Shown: positions 10,484 to 21,348, counted from the first letter of the stretch. The stretch: 64,000 nucleotides of DNA from Polyodon spathula (GCF_017654505.1 NC_054536.1:13328794-13392793), one strand, 5' to 3'. The notes: generated by a model from the sequence alone, not told the origin. Translations and numbers: made by a program.

Positions 10484-13400
10484 ACTATAGAACATCGCTC
10501 AAAGTTTTGGACTGGTTTTACATGTTACAAATATTCACTCATTAAGTAATTATTTTGATGTATTAAAACTATAATTCTGTGAAGAAAACTTGCATAAATT
10601 TAATATTGCAAAAAGCAGTAATTTAAGGGTGATCGCAGAAAACTTTTGTTTGAGTTTATGCATATTTTAGTTGTGTAAAGGAAAAAAGTACAGTACGCTA
10701 CACAAGTACTTTTTGGCATATTTGTTATCTATGCACTACATAATTAATGATAAGAAAATATTTCAGTTTGTGTTTAATTGAAGAACTCTGCAATGATTTG
10801 TTTGAGTGGTTCCATTCATTAACAAAAGTACCTTAACATATAAAATAAATAAAAAAAACAAAATGTATTTATTGTCATTGCTATTTAATATTGACTATTC
10901 ATAAATATGTTAAGAAGCTTTATTGTAAAGCAATTAAAAGCCTGGAAATGTTTAAACAGGAAGTTTGCCAGTGAGAGGCATGCATAATAATTATACAAAC
11001 CAAAGATGTAAATCAGTCAAAAATGATAAAACATCAAGGGTAAGCGCGAAACTTCGATATTATAATGAGATTCGTACATTTACATAGAGAAGTAGCTTGA
11101 AACTAATAGTAGTAACTAAACTAGACTAGACTAAACTAGCAGGTAGGTCTACAAAGTCACACAAATATATGAAAAGTCAAGATACAAAAGAAAAATCAAT
11201 GAAACATAGAGCCCATAATGTTTCCCTAACAGGCAACTAAATTAAGCATAGTCCTAAACCTGTCTGTTTAACTATTTGCCCTGTAAATTACAGTCCTCAT
11301 TATCCAAGGTTTGCACAGACTGCAAGTCTGTGGTAACGTCAAGGGACAGGCCTGAGCTGGTCTCTAACATCAATCTGGAGACTGTGGCAACTAAGCAGTC
11401 AGATGTTAGGTGGATGATACTTTCTGGTTTTCCATTGCAAAATCAGGTCAATGTTGGGGTCATTCCATTGGGGTTGCTCTGAACTCCTTTCATGCCAAGA
11501 CATGCCAAGGCACTTGATTCCAGTTCTCCAGCATTTTGAGGTCAATTCTTGGTAGCTCATTACTTGCTGCCCAACTTTTAGATACATTTATTACAGGAGC
11601 GCGTGTTTGAAAAATGTAATATTGTTCAAATGGTTTCTGAAGCTATGACAACTGTGTTGTGTAATATCACATGTTTTTTTTTTTTTTATTATGTTTTGCG
11701 TAATATTATTATAGAACTAGTAGAAATGTAATAATTAGCAAACCTTTTAACTTCCATCAGCGTTTGTTGATCATTAAGTTTATACTACATTTAACTTTTT
11801 TTTTGTGTGTATGTGTTTAGAGTTATGCAGAACAGAATTTATTTATTTTGTATTAAAATACTGAAACTAGGGATATTTACTACAAAGCCTCCACTGCCAT
11901 CAGTGGTCTGAAATATGATACTAACACATCTAGTGTGCAATGGATTGACGCACGACTACTTCAGATGGCCTTTACAAGTGCCTTTCAGGGCAAATTCCTC
12001 CCTTGAGGAAACAGTTGTGAACAATGGTGTACAGGCCATTCAATTCCAATAGCTCCTGGGCACACTGCTGGAAAAAGAAAGTTTTGCTTTTATACAAAGC
12101 TGCCCTTCATGATAACCGCACTATACTCTGATGTGCCTCGAAGTACCCAAGTTTACCATAGTAATGGAGACATTTCCCATGGAACCCACTGAATTTTTAC
12201 ATTCAATTTTATTTGCCATGTTTCACCCAGTACTGTATGCAGTATTTTGGGATTTCCTGGGTGGCTGAAAGTATGTCTGCCACTTGTATTAAGTGTACCA
12301 CCTAGTACACAGCTGTGTATTATCAGAAAAATATAATTGCTCAAATGACATTAGCTTTTCTGTGAATACACTTTTGGCTTATTTATGGCAGGGATTGAGA
12401 AGGTAAAGGGACAGTAAAAACTTGAAACTAAGAATTAATTTCGCCAAAAAGTCTTCATCATAACTTTAAAATGGCAAGTGTGTTGGGAAAACTTGCTATG
12501 AAAAATAACTGGGATGGATGGGAAGCAGAGGCTCAGAGGAATTGTGAAGCTTTTTGTTCTAGAATAATATGATAAGTGGAAAGAACAAGAGAAGATCAAC
12601 TTAAAGAAACATGTTAAAGAATACAAGAGAAACGTAGGGTCAAAAGATAATTTCTTAGGAATTCAGAGGTAATTCTAAAAGGGTCACCTGGAATAATTAT
12701 TCATAATGTTGTTATTGTCACGACAAATATTTGCAGCTCGTTTTAACTGTTGTATAAAGAAATCTGTTCGAGTAGAGACCCAAATGTATCCACTATTCTG
12801 CCTTTTGGAGTATGTAGGCAGTTTTGAAATTAATTTTTAAATAGATAAATTAGGAGGTTTCTGGTGATCACTGACTTAAATGGAAAATTCTCTGCACATT
12901 CCTGATTTTCAGTTCCTTCAATATGGTAACATATGAGTTGGCTGAGAGGCATGTTTTACTATAATTTGCAGTTGGTTCAAGTAAAAATGGATTGGTTTGT
13001 ATAATGTGGAATCTTGTCTTAGAGGCACTAGAAAGTAAAAACTGAAGCAAGATTTCTGCAGAGAAAAATGTATCATAAAACGATGGATATGGCAGCAGAC
13101 AATTATGACAAATTGCAATGAATTTTATGGAGGGCTTCAAACACCGACCTTTGCAGATTGATAACAAGAAACTAATTATCATCTTTTCAATATCTTCCCT
13201 TCAAATTGAAATCTTCAACTATATTTGACGTTGCTTAAAATAAATTGGTTTATCAAAAAAAAAAAATCTGGAACAGAATCCAATCTGCTAATTTACTGAT
13301 CTTCTACTTTACTGACAACCCCCTGTTTTAGTGATAAAACACTGTGACATATTTCAAGTAGTTTCAGCTTTTTTTAATGACAGGTTTAATCCAAGTGCAC

Positions 13401-14656
13401 ATACTGTATATTCAGTGTTCTTGCTTAAGGACTTTAACGTTTAACACAAATATTTTTCTTTCATTGCACAAACACTATTTGCTCCTACTTCTTGCATGGA
13501 TTGTCTCTCTATCCTTACACTTCAGATGAATAGTCATCATTACCTCAAGCTGATTTGATATATTAATGTGTGGGTAACGATTAATTTAAGGCTAGGTACA
13601 ATTTTATTATTCATACTCTGAATAACTTGCCAGGATTGTATATTTCTATGATCCGAGTCAGGCAGTTATTATCTTTTTTTAACAGTGCTTAAAAATAATC
13701 CATTTTTTTATATGCTAAAATGTTTCTAAGCAACAAAAGTTAGCACCATATTCTGAGCTACCACAATGAATAGCCCATGGAATGATGTCATGCTATTTAT
13801 CACAAACCTTGAAGTGATAAATAAGAAAATGGGAAGCTAGGTGCTTGGAGAAAATAGGAGTGGATTCAAAACTCTAAATGCTGTATTTAATACTTACCAA
13901 AACAAGTTTTAACTGAGTGCTAACTAAAGGGTCCTTTGACATATGTGAATAATACAGCATTTATTACATCCACAGGTTGTGCAAGGGTACAAGTTAATGG
14001 TTCCTTTATGGATAATACGTTTCCAATACCTTGTTTACAGTTGTCACTTTTAAGACAACTTCGATGTAACCTTAGGTCTAAAATGCCTTTTTTGGTAGTA
14101 TAAACATTGCAATCCTATTTTGAGGAGTTATAAATGTGAGCTACTCAAGAGTAGGCTATGAGCTGCTTTACCCGTCTATCTTTCTCTACTCTGAACAAGA
14201 CGTGATTGAGTGTCACAAACAATTCAAGTGTTAACCATAAAATGAACAAGAGATGTTTCAACCATTTGTAAACAGGGAACTGCAATGCACATCTGTTACA
14301 TTTGTGTGTAGTGAGGTAACGATGGAGATAAGACACCTGATGTCATGCACTTTAGTTCAGTGGTTACGTCTTTCTTTCAGATAGGCTTGCAATTTCTTAG
14401 ATGATGATAATTTGGAACTTTTAAACATACTCCTTTTCACATAACATAAAATGTATAGTAAGAGTATTTACCCAAAAGCAGCAGTGTAAACTAATTTTAA
14501 GTAATTAATGTAAATGTTAAGGGCTAAAATGTAACTCAAATTCCAATTCACCAGGTTTCTGTAGAGGTTCTTATGTGTATCACTCATTGCTAGTGGCACA
14601 GAATGACTCAGAAGCAGAGAAATTAAAAAAACTTTTTTTGATTGTTTTTTTTTTAT
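9693..14656. other. long stretch without a recognised gene
   Basis: About 5 kb of AT-rich DNA. It contains the (TA)n tract at 10431-10481. The only longish open frames (near 11276-11587 and 12868-13182) have no recognisable domains. I see no exon with both splice sites. Confidence 0.4.
10431..10481. repeat. (TA)n microsatellite
   Basis: About 50 bp of pure TA. Confidence 0.95.
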
Positions 14657-14661
14657 GTTGC

Positions 14662-15020
14662 TGTGGAAGAGCAAAGCTCTGCCCTTTTAAATTGGCAGGG
14701 ATGGGGTTAACTTCCCCTGCCTGCCTGGGTTTATTATGTTCAGGTGGCTGGGGTTGATTAGTTGATTAGGTTGATTAACGATCAATCAGCGCCCAGCCAC
14801 CTGATATAAAAGGAGGCCTCTGCTTCTCATTTGGGGAGAGGGAGCAGGTTGTTTTTTTTTTGGGTGTTTGGAAAGTTTGAATCCAGTGAAGGCATTGCCC
14901 AGCCTGGAAATTGTTATTTTTTGTAAGTTTTGCTTTTTTTTTTTTATTTGTATATTATTGTTTATTTAATTAAATTTCCTGTGCTCCACAACCAATGGTC
15001 TATTTTGTACTAAACTGGAA
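14662..15020 (+). mobile_element. inverted partial LTR at left end of the compound element
   Basis: 14662 to about 14940 matches the U3 part of the LTRs at 15021 and 17779, but in the opposite orientation. It includes the TATA-like GATATAAAAGG (about 14804) and CATTGCCCAGCCTGG. From about 14940 to 15020 the sequence differs from the R/U5 of the full LTRs. It contains CTGTGCTCCACA, which might be the end of a variant LTR. With the next LTR it forms a large inverted repeat of about 280 bp per arm. Confidence 0.75.
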
Positions 15021-15441
15021 TGTGGCAGGCTGGCGAGTGGATAGAGGCCCAGAGACAGACTGCAGTTCAAAAAAATAACTATTTTATTATAAATAAACAC
15101 AAAAATGAAGGGGCACAAGGGCCAAAACAAAGCAATTTAAACACAAAGAAAGACAAAAAGCAAAACTTACAAAAAATAACAATTTCCAGGCTGGGCAATG
15201 CCTTCACTGGATTCAAACTTTCCAAAAACCAAACAAAAAACCAACCTGCTTCCTCAGCTCCCTCTCCCCAAATGAGAAGCAGAGGCCTCCTTTTATATCA
15301 GGTGGCTGGGCGCTGATTGATCGTTAATCAACCTAATCAACTAATCAACCCCAGCCACCTGAACATAATAAACCCAGGCAGGCAGGGGAAGTTAACCCCA
15401 TCCCTGCCAATTTAAAAAGGGCAGAGCTTTGCTCTGCCACA
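15021..15441 (-). mobile_element. 3' LTR of the compact retroelement
   Basis: On the minus strand it runs TGTGGCAGAGCAAAG to GCCTGCCACA, 421 bp. It carries a TATA-like box (TGATATAAAAGG on the minus strand, near 15300) and AATAAA near 15085. It pairs with the LTR at 17779-18198. The polypurine tract lies just upstream of it on the minus strand, at 15442-15452. Confidence 0.9.
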
Positions 15442-15452
15442 CACCTCCCCCC
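15442..15452 (-). other. polypurine tract
   Basis: On the minus strand GGGGGGAGGTG sits directly next to the TGTGG start of the 3' LTR. This is the expected place of the plus-strand primer in reverse transcription. Confidence 0.7.
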
Positions 15453-15629
15453 ATGTACAACGTACACCGGCCGCAATCGGCCAACTCCCCCCTTCCCCCC
15501 ACCCCCCTCCCCCCAAGAGTCCAATTATGTCCCTTGGGTGGGCTGTTATGGTGGGTGGTGGTGGGCGGGGTTGATGTCGGAGCCCCCAAGCCTTCTTTGG
15601 TTGAGGGGGCCCCGAATGTCCAAGGTAGC

Positions 15630-16325
15630 ATGGCGACGGCGGCCCGGCTCCCTCTGGTGGCGGAGGCGGCGGCGGCCCGGCTCCCTCTGGTGGCGGAGGC
15701 GGCGGCGGCGGCGGCGGCCCGGCTCCCTCTGGTGGCGGAGGCGGCGACGGCGGCCCGGCTCCCTCTGGTGGCGGAGGCGGCGACGGCGGCGGCGGCTCCC
15801 TCTGGTGGCGGAGGCGGCGACGGCGGCCGGCTCCCTCTGGTGGCGGAGGCGGCGACGGCGGCGGCCCGGCTCCCTCTGGTGGCGGAGGCGGCGGCGGCCC
15901 GGCTCCCTCTGGCGGAGGCGGCGGCGGCGGCCCGGCTCCCTCTGGTGGCGGAGGCGGCGACGGCGGCCCGGCTCCCTCTGGTGGCGGAGGCGGCGACGGC
16001 GGCCCGGCTCCCTCTGGTGGCGGAGGCGGCGACGGCGGCCCCGGCTCCCTCTGGTGGCGGAGGCGGCGACGGCGGCCCGGCTCCCTCTGGTGGCGGAGGC
16101 GGCGACGGCGGCCCGGCTCCCTCTGGTGGCGGAGGCGGCGACGGCGGCCCGGCTCCCTCTGGTGGCGGAGGCGGCGACGGCGGCCCGGCTCCCTCTGGTG
16201 GCGGAGGCGGCGGCGGCGGCGGCTCCCTCTGGTGGCGGAGGCGGCGACGGCGGCCCGGCTCCCTCTGGTGGCGGAGGCGGCGGGCGGCCCGGCTCCCTCT
16301 GGTGGCGGAGGCGGCGACGGCGGCA
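15630..16325. repeat. GC-rich 36-bp tandem repeat, array 1
   Basis: About 19 units of 36 bp, built on GGCGGCCCGGCTCCCTCTGG followed by TGGCGGAGGCGGCGAC. The length varies through gain or loss of GGC triplets. The array is almost pure GC with many CpGs, in a genome segment that is otherwise AT-rich. The period is 12 codons, so both strands stay open in several frames (Pro/Ala/Gly-rich or Arg-rich). It appears to be the distal part of the repeat domain of the minus-strand Gag-like frame. Confidence 0.9.
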
Positions 16326-17160
16326 GCCCCTCACCCTCTCTGACTCTGGGAGCGACGGCGGCTCCTCCTCCCTCTCTGGCTCTGGGGACAACAGCAGATC
16401 CTCCTCCCTCTCTGGCTCTGGGAGCGACGGCAGCTCCTCCTCCCTCTCTGGCTCTGGGAGCGACGGCGGCTCCTCCTCCCTCTCTGGCTCTGGGAGCGAC
16501 GGCGGCTCCTCCTCCCTCTCTGGCTCTGGGAGCGACGGCGGCTCCTCCTCCCCCTCTCTGGCTCTGGGAGCGACGGCGGCTCCTCACCCCTCTCTGGCTC
16601 TGGGAGCGACGGCAGCTCCTCCTCCCTCTCTGGCTCTGGGAGCGACGGCGGCTCCTCACCCCTCTCTGGCTCTGGGGACGACGGCGGCTCCTCACCCCTC
16701 TCTGGCTCTGGGACGACGGCGGCTCCTCACCCCTCTCTGGCTCTGGGAGCGACGGCGGCTCCTCACCCCTCTCTGGCTCTGGGAGCGACGGCGGCTCCTC
16801 GCCCCTCTCTGGCTCTGGGAGCGACGGCGGCTCCTCGCCCCTCTCTGGCTCTGGGAGCGACGGCGGCTCCTCGCCCCTCTCTGGCTCTGGGAGCGACGGC
16901 GGCTCCTCGCCCCTCTCTGGCTCTGGGAGCGACGGCGGCTCCTCACCCCTCTCTGGCTCTGGGAGCGACGGCAGCTCCTCACTCCCTCTCTGGCTCTGGG
17001 AGCGACGGCGGCTCCTCGTCCCCTCTCTGGCTCTGGGAGCGACGGCGGCTCCTCGCCCCTCTCTGGCTCTGGGAGCGATGGCAGCCCCTCGCCCCTCTCT
17101 GGCTCCCGGGAAGGAGGCTCACCCCTCTCTGGCTCCCGGAAAGGCGGCTCACCTCTCTTT
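16326..17160. repeat. GC-rich 36-bp tandem repeat, array 2
   Basis: About 23 units of 36 bp on the theme TCTGGCTCTGGGAGCGACGG then CGGCTCCTCACCCC. On the minus strand this reads as 12-residue repeats rich in Glu, Pro, Arg and Gly (GEEPPSLPEPER), or in other frames Arg/Ser-rich. It has the same period as array 1, suggesting a common ancestral unit. One unit near 16710 has lost a single base, which shifts the reading frame. Confidence 0.9.
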
Positions 17161-17672
17161 ATTGGAGTGACCGGTGGATCTGCCATGTCTACCGCTAGGT
17201 AATTAACCACCATGAGGGCAACCTCTGGGAAGGAGGCCGGGTGGTGTTGTTCCTCCCACTGTTCCCACCTCTCCCCATCTCGACGCCACAGCGTGTTGAT
17301 AACTATGGGGAGATCGTGGACGAGGTCTGCCTCAGGGTGCATCAACCAGTCCCAGATCTCCTGGGACGGTGGTGAAGGTGGTGGTGCTGGAGGTAGTGGG
17401 GTGGCCCCTGATGCCCGGGGTGAACACGGCACCTCTTCCTGGGCCTGGTTGTAGGGGCATCCTGCCCAGTTGTGGCCATCCTCCTCACACCGGCCACACC
17501 AGTTTGCCGGTGGCACGTCTGGGCAGGACCGCCAACGATGGTCCTCCTTCCCACACCAGGAACACCAGGGGAAGAGGCTGGCCGGGTCCTCCAGCGGTGG
17601 CTGCAGCAGCTTACATTTCTTCAGCTGCTGCTGCTTTTCCTGCCTTTGCCGCTGTCTGCTCTTCTTTCCCAT
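16692..17672 (-). CDS. Gag-like protein with two CCHC zinc knuckles and a repeat tail
   Basis: This frame would bind the element's RNA, as nucleocapsid domains of Gag proteins do. The chosen start is the Met at 17672 (MGKKSRQRQRQEKQQQ), which opens a basic N-terminus. An upstream in-frame Met at 17723 would add 17 residues that are largely Phe and Lys. Two perfect CX2CX4HX4C knuckles follow: CSWCGKEDHRWRSC (about residues 37-50) and CGRCEEDGHNWAGC (about 59-72). A Pro-rich linker and a Trp-rich helical segment (QEIWDWL, INTLWRRDGERWEQW) come next, then 12-residue Glu/Pro/Arg repeats. The frame ends at 16692 after the one-base loss near 16710. Without that loss the frame would run on into the repeats. 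There is no protease, reverse transcriptase or integrase. A protein of only zinc knuckles plus repeats is unlike a usual Gag, which has capsid domains. A domesticated or parasitic Gag is inferred. Confidence 0.65.
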   Translation of the reverse strand: MGKKSRQRQRQEKQQQLKKCKLLQPPLEDPASLFPWCSWCGKEDHRWRSCPDVPPANWCGRCEEDGHNWAGCPYNQAQEEVPCSPRASGATPLPPAPPPSPPSQEIWDWLMHPEADLVHDLPIVINTLWRRDGERWEQWEEQHHPASFPEVALMVVNYLAVDMADPPVTPIKRGEPPFREPERGEPPSREPERGEGLPSLPEPERGEEPPSLPEPERGRGAAVAPRAREGVRSCRRSQSQRGVRSRRRSQSQRGARSRRRSQSQRGARSRRRSQSQRGARSRRRSQSQRGARSRRRSQSQRGVRSRRRSQSQRGVRSRRRPRAREG

Positions 17673-17758
17673 TTTTTTTTTTTCAAAAAAAAAAAAAATT
17701 ATCCCAAAAATTCCACAAAACAAAACAAAAATACTGCTCTGAGCCTCTAGGTGGCGCT

Positions 17759-17776
17759 ATCCCACTTCTGACACCA
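17759..17776 (-). other. primer binding site, tRNA-Leu type
   Basis: On the minus strand TGGTGTCAGAAGTGGGAT begins two bases after the 5' LTR (TT spacer). It is complementary to a 3' end ending in CCCACTTCTGACA-CCA, as in vertebrate leucine tRNAs. The tRNA match is from memory. Confidence 0.75.
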
Positions 17777-17778
17777 AA

Positions 17779-18198
17779 TGTGGCAGGCTGGCGAGTGGAT
17801 AGAGGCCCAGAGACAGACTGCAGTTCAAAAAAATAACTATTTTATTATAAATAAACACAAAAATGAAGGGGCACAAGGGCCAAAACAAAGCAATTTAAAC
17901 ACAAAGAAAGACAAAAAGCAAAACTTACAAAAAATAACAATTTCCAGGCTGGGCAATGCCTTCACTGGATTCAAACTTTCCAAACACCCAAAAAAAAAAC
18001 AACCTGCTTCCTCAGCTCCCTCTCCCCAAATGAGAAGCAGAGGCCTCCTTTTATATCAGGTGGCTGGGCGCTGATTGATCGTTAATCAACCTAATCAACT
18101 AATCAACCCCAGCCACCTGAACATAATAAACCCAGGCAGGCAGGGGAAGTTAACCCCACCCCTGCCAATTTAAAAGGGCAGAGCTTTGCTCTTCCACA
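17779..18198 (-). mobile_element. 5' LTR of the compact retroelement
   Basis: On the minus strand it runs TGTGGAAGAGCAAAG to GCCTGCCACA, 420 bp, nearly identical to the LTR at 15021-15441. It carries the promoter-like TATA box (near 18056) and a polyadenylation-type AATAAA. The target duplication GTTGC follows at 18199. Confidence 0.9.
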
Positions 18199-18203
18199 GT
18201 TGC

Positions 18204-19799
18204 CGATAGAGAAAACAAAATTACTGCCAAACAATGCTGGCACTGAGAACCCTCTAAAAGGCTGAATCTGCAGGTGGAAAACCAGACATACCATGTACAG
18301 GAGAAGGGTGATACTGATGAGAATTCTGCAGATGTTAAGGCACAAGAAGAGCCAACTTCTTGTCAGTCTGAACAGCTTGATGGCATCTGCTGGACTTCGG
18401 AATGCATTGGTCAGGTGACAGACAAGGACATTTATTTTAATTTCCACTGAAGGCTGCTAATTAGCATTCATCACTTAAAAGATCATGTACACTCATTTTG
18501 AAGCATTTCTTTCAAGCCATGTTTTTTTTTATAGAATACACAGCAAGCACACATACATAATTATAATTAGGCTTACTACTTTTCAGTATACTAGCTATTT
18601 ATTTTCTTACAAAAATAAGTTTTGTAGTTTTTATACTTTGTCTGTCCTGTCTTCATTCCACTTTAAATGGCTAGGGGGTCGCTGTCAGTCATCTCAGTGG
18701 TCCCTTAGTAGATCTCACAGATCTAGCGCTGCTTCAGTCAACGAGAATGCTTTAATTCGTTTAAATGACTGTCAATCATCAAGACCTGCACCGACTGTGC
18801 ACTTTTAAGTGTTTCCTAATAAAATTGAAATGTCTGTTGTTCTTTTAATGAAGTTTAAAGTGAAAAAAAATGTTTTATATTGTTCTACTTTAATTATTGT
18901 ACAGCGTGTTTACATGATTGTAATGATAATTTAATTAGGAGAATGAAACTGAATTGTTTACCCTTCTATGATCAATGTAATTAAAGTTAGAAAAAAATGA
19001 AGTTTTGTTTTACTAATGTTACTGTTTTCCTGTTATCTCGCTCCATGGAAGAGGGTATGCTACCTGTGTTAATGTCACACCTTCACCCTATGCTACCTCA
19101 AGTTCTGTAAGCCAATGAAAGGACTGCTTAGCCCGTCAGGCTTAGCTTCCTGTTTTACCTGGAAGTAATTGGATGACCACGGTAAACTCCTCTTTGAACC
19201 CTGAAGCATGATCTTGCTCTCTTGCATCCGGACTCTCATCTCACCATGAAGTAACCACTGAGCCGTCACTTGGAATGGGGATCCACCGCATTCCAACTTT
19301 TTTTTTCAACAATGACCACATCTCCAGAATACGCATTACATTTCAAAGACATTAAGATTCAAGTAAAATACTGTTTGTTTGTATTGGACATCTCTACATG
19401 CAAACCAGAAGTAAGAAGATTTAATAAAGCGTAACACTTTGCCAAGATTAAAAATACCAACAATTCTACTTTGATAAACAACTGAAACATAACACTTTAG
19501 TAAACTGATGATATTGTGTGCATTTGAAAACAACAACTGCGAACATCAGAACCGTTTAAAACATTGATTGAGTTTGTCTACAAGTTTGAAGTAACTCTAG
19601 ATTACAACTTAATACTAAATGCAATTGAAACTGCTTCCGAACTGAACTTGTTGAAACAAAAATGCAATCTTCAACACAACAGATGCTGCTTAACATTGTT
19701 ACTGTATGTAATGTGCACGGGTAAGTAACCATGAAGATGTTTATTTAAAGGTTTCATTCCTGCTTGTGTCTATACTTATAATTCTGGTACCATTTATAT

Positions 19800-19800
<1 letters not shown>
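18204..19800. other. mostly unassigned; possible exon near 18268-18447
   Basis: At about 18268-18447 both strands are open. The minus strand reads RSPADAIKLFRLTRSW followed by a strongly hydrophobic, membrane-like stretch (LFLCLNICRILISITLLLYM) that ends at a GTATGT donor-like site. The plus strand reads an acidic frame (QVENQTYHVQEKGDTDENSA) ending at a stop at 18447. I do not recognise either and cannot say which, if any, is real. The rest of the stretch shows no gene. Confidence 0.25.

Positions 19801-19856
<56 letters not shown>
19801..19856. repeat. (TA)n microsatellite
   Basis: About 56 bp of pure TA. Confidence 0.95.
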
Positions 19857-19857
<1 letters not shown>

Positions 19858-20398
19858 CACGGGTGGGTGCACACAGAGAGAAAACAGCAAGCAAGTGAAC
19901 GCCTCGCTCTTAGGCTCGCTCTTATACTGACGTGCCAGCTGCGTTGGCAAGATGTGTCTAAAAATAAAATAAAATTAAAACAAGACTTCAAACAAAACAT
20001 CAATGCCGATGTAAACCAGCTGGACCAATAACCACGTCCAGTTGGTGAATGAGTAACTCCACCTGGTGTATGGGTTTTTTTAGTTTGTTTGGCTTCTTCT
20101 TTAGGAAACCTTTCTCCTACCCTTGTTCGGCAGTCCAGTCCTTTGTGAGTCCCAGCAGCGGACAGCCGTTCCATGTAGCCCCTGTAGAGTACAGCGTTCT
20201 CCAACATGGATTCCAGTTATTCCATTCTGGCTCTTTTGTACATAAACCCAGGATGTTCTCAGGTTGGAAAACAAAACAAACAACCCACCAGACTGGAGGT
20301 ACAAGCTCTCTTTTACCAACCAGGCATTGGGATTGGGTCTATCTGATCATTACTGGCAACACCTGTGGGCTCGTACCAAGCCTGCCATGAACGCCTCC
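19857..20398. other. unassigned block between two (TA)n tracts
   Basis: A 540-bp block, richer in GC than its surroundings, lies exactly between two TA arrays. It has AAATAAAATAAAAT near 19960. The block may be an old insertion, but I found no paired termini and no recognisable protein. Confidence 0.25.
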
Positions 20399-20414
20399 TA
20401 TATATATATATATA

Positions 20415-21348
20415 CAGCTCTGGAAAAAATTAAGAGACCACTGCAAAATTATCAGTTTCTCTGGTTTTACTATTTGTAGGTGTGTGTTTGGGTAAAATGA
20501 ACATTTTTGTTTTACTCTATAAACTACTGACAACATTTCTCCAAAATTCCAAATAAAAATGTTGTCATTTAGAGCATTTATTTGCAGAAAATGACAACTG
20601 GTCAAAATAACAAAAAAGATGCAGTGTTGTCAGACCTTGAATAATGCAAAGAAAATAAGTTCAGATTCATTTTTAAACAACACAATACTAATGTTTTAAC
20701 TTAGGAAGAGTTCAGAAATCAATATTTGGTGGAATAACCCTGATTTTCAAGTACAGCTTTCATACGTCTTGGTGTGCTCTCCACCAGTCTTTCACATTGA
20801 TGTTGGGTGACTTTATGCCACTCCTGGTGCAAAAATTCAAGCAGCTCGGCTTTGTTTGATGGCTTGGATGACCATCCATCTTCCTCTTGATCACATTCCA
20901 GAGGTTTTCAATGGGGTTCAGGTCTTGGCTTGATTCATGCCAAAGCTGTCCGATTCCAGCCTTGCTGAAGCACCCCCAGATGATCCCCGATCCTCCACCA
21001 CATTTCACAGTGGGTGCGAGACACTGTGGCTTGTAGGCCTCTCCAGGTCTCCGTCTAACCATTAGACGACCAGGTGTTGGGCAAAGCTGAAAACTGGACT
21101 CATCTGGGGGTGCTTCAGCAAGGCTGGAATTGGGCAGATTTGTCTTTGTGAAGGGCGCATGAATCAAGCCAAGTACAAGGTTGTCCTGGAAGAAAACTTG
21201 CTTCCTTCTGTTCTGACAATGTTCCACAACTCTGAGGATTGGTTTTTCCAGCAGGACAATGCTCCATGCCACCAATCCTCAAGGTGTGGATGGAGGACCA
21301 CCAGATCAAGACCCTGTCATGGCCAGCCCAATCTCCAGACCTGAACCC
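20415..21348 (-). mobile_element. rearranged Tc1-type element, copy 1
   Basis: Its left end is CAGCTCTGGAAAAAATTAAG, the inverted-repeat start of a Tc1 group known in fish and lampreys. It lies directly in a (TA)n tract. The minus strand carries the C-terminal part of the transposase (QDLNPIENLWNVIK, INVKDWWRAHQD). At about 21100-21106 the sequence flips: from there to 21348 the plus strand is the sense strand (KYKVVLEENLLPSVL, WFFQQDNAPCH). The 5' end is lost, and the copy joins a SINE-like tail at 21349. Copy 2 (30048-30966) has the same flip. The enzyme cannot be made from this copy. Confidence 0.85.

Larger units (their letters stand above)
14657..18203. mobile_element. compound inverted LTR element with 5-bp target duplication
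   Basis: The unit 14662-18198 is flanked by GTTGC at 14657-14661 and GTTGC at 18199-18203. Its order is a partial LTR in + orientation (14662-about 14940), a short unique join, a full LTR in - orientation (15021-15441), an internal region (15442-17778) and a second full - LTR (17779-18198). Both outer ends are therefore the same U3 end: TGTGGAAGAGC on the left and its complement on the right. A simple provirus would show U3 on one side and U5 on the other. The two complete LTRs differ at only about ten positions by eye, so the insertion looks young. A cDNA formed by strand switching or self-priming before integration, or a later inversion, would explain it. The perfect flanking duplication favours integration as one unit. 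Confidence 0.75.

Noticed and set aside
11276..11587. Open frames on both strands with somewhat protein-like composition
   Set aside because: I could not match either to a family, and no transposon borders or splice sites were found.
12868..13182. 104-residue minus-strand frame
   Set aside because: Composition looks like random AT-rich sequence. No domain, no splice sites and no conserved motif.
15020..15316. 98-residue frames repeated at 15020 and 17778
   Set aside because: They are identical because both lie in the two LTRs, antisense to the element. They have no protein features.
15412..17202. Very long open frames of up to 554 residues on both strands
   Set aside because: They are produced by the 36-bp GC-rich repeats, which lack stop codons in most frames. 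Only the minus-strand frame with the zinc knuckles has non-repeat protein features.
19741..20207. 137-residue minus-strand frame ending in a Tyr-Ile run
   Set aside because: Half is microsatellite translation. The rest has no recognisable domain or splice context.
20760..21275. 171-residue frame across the Tc1 inversion
   Set aside because: It joins the antisense of one part of the transposase to the sense of another. Only the C-terminal third has the right reading.
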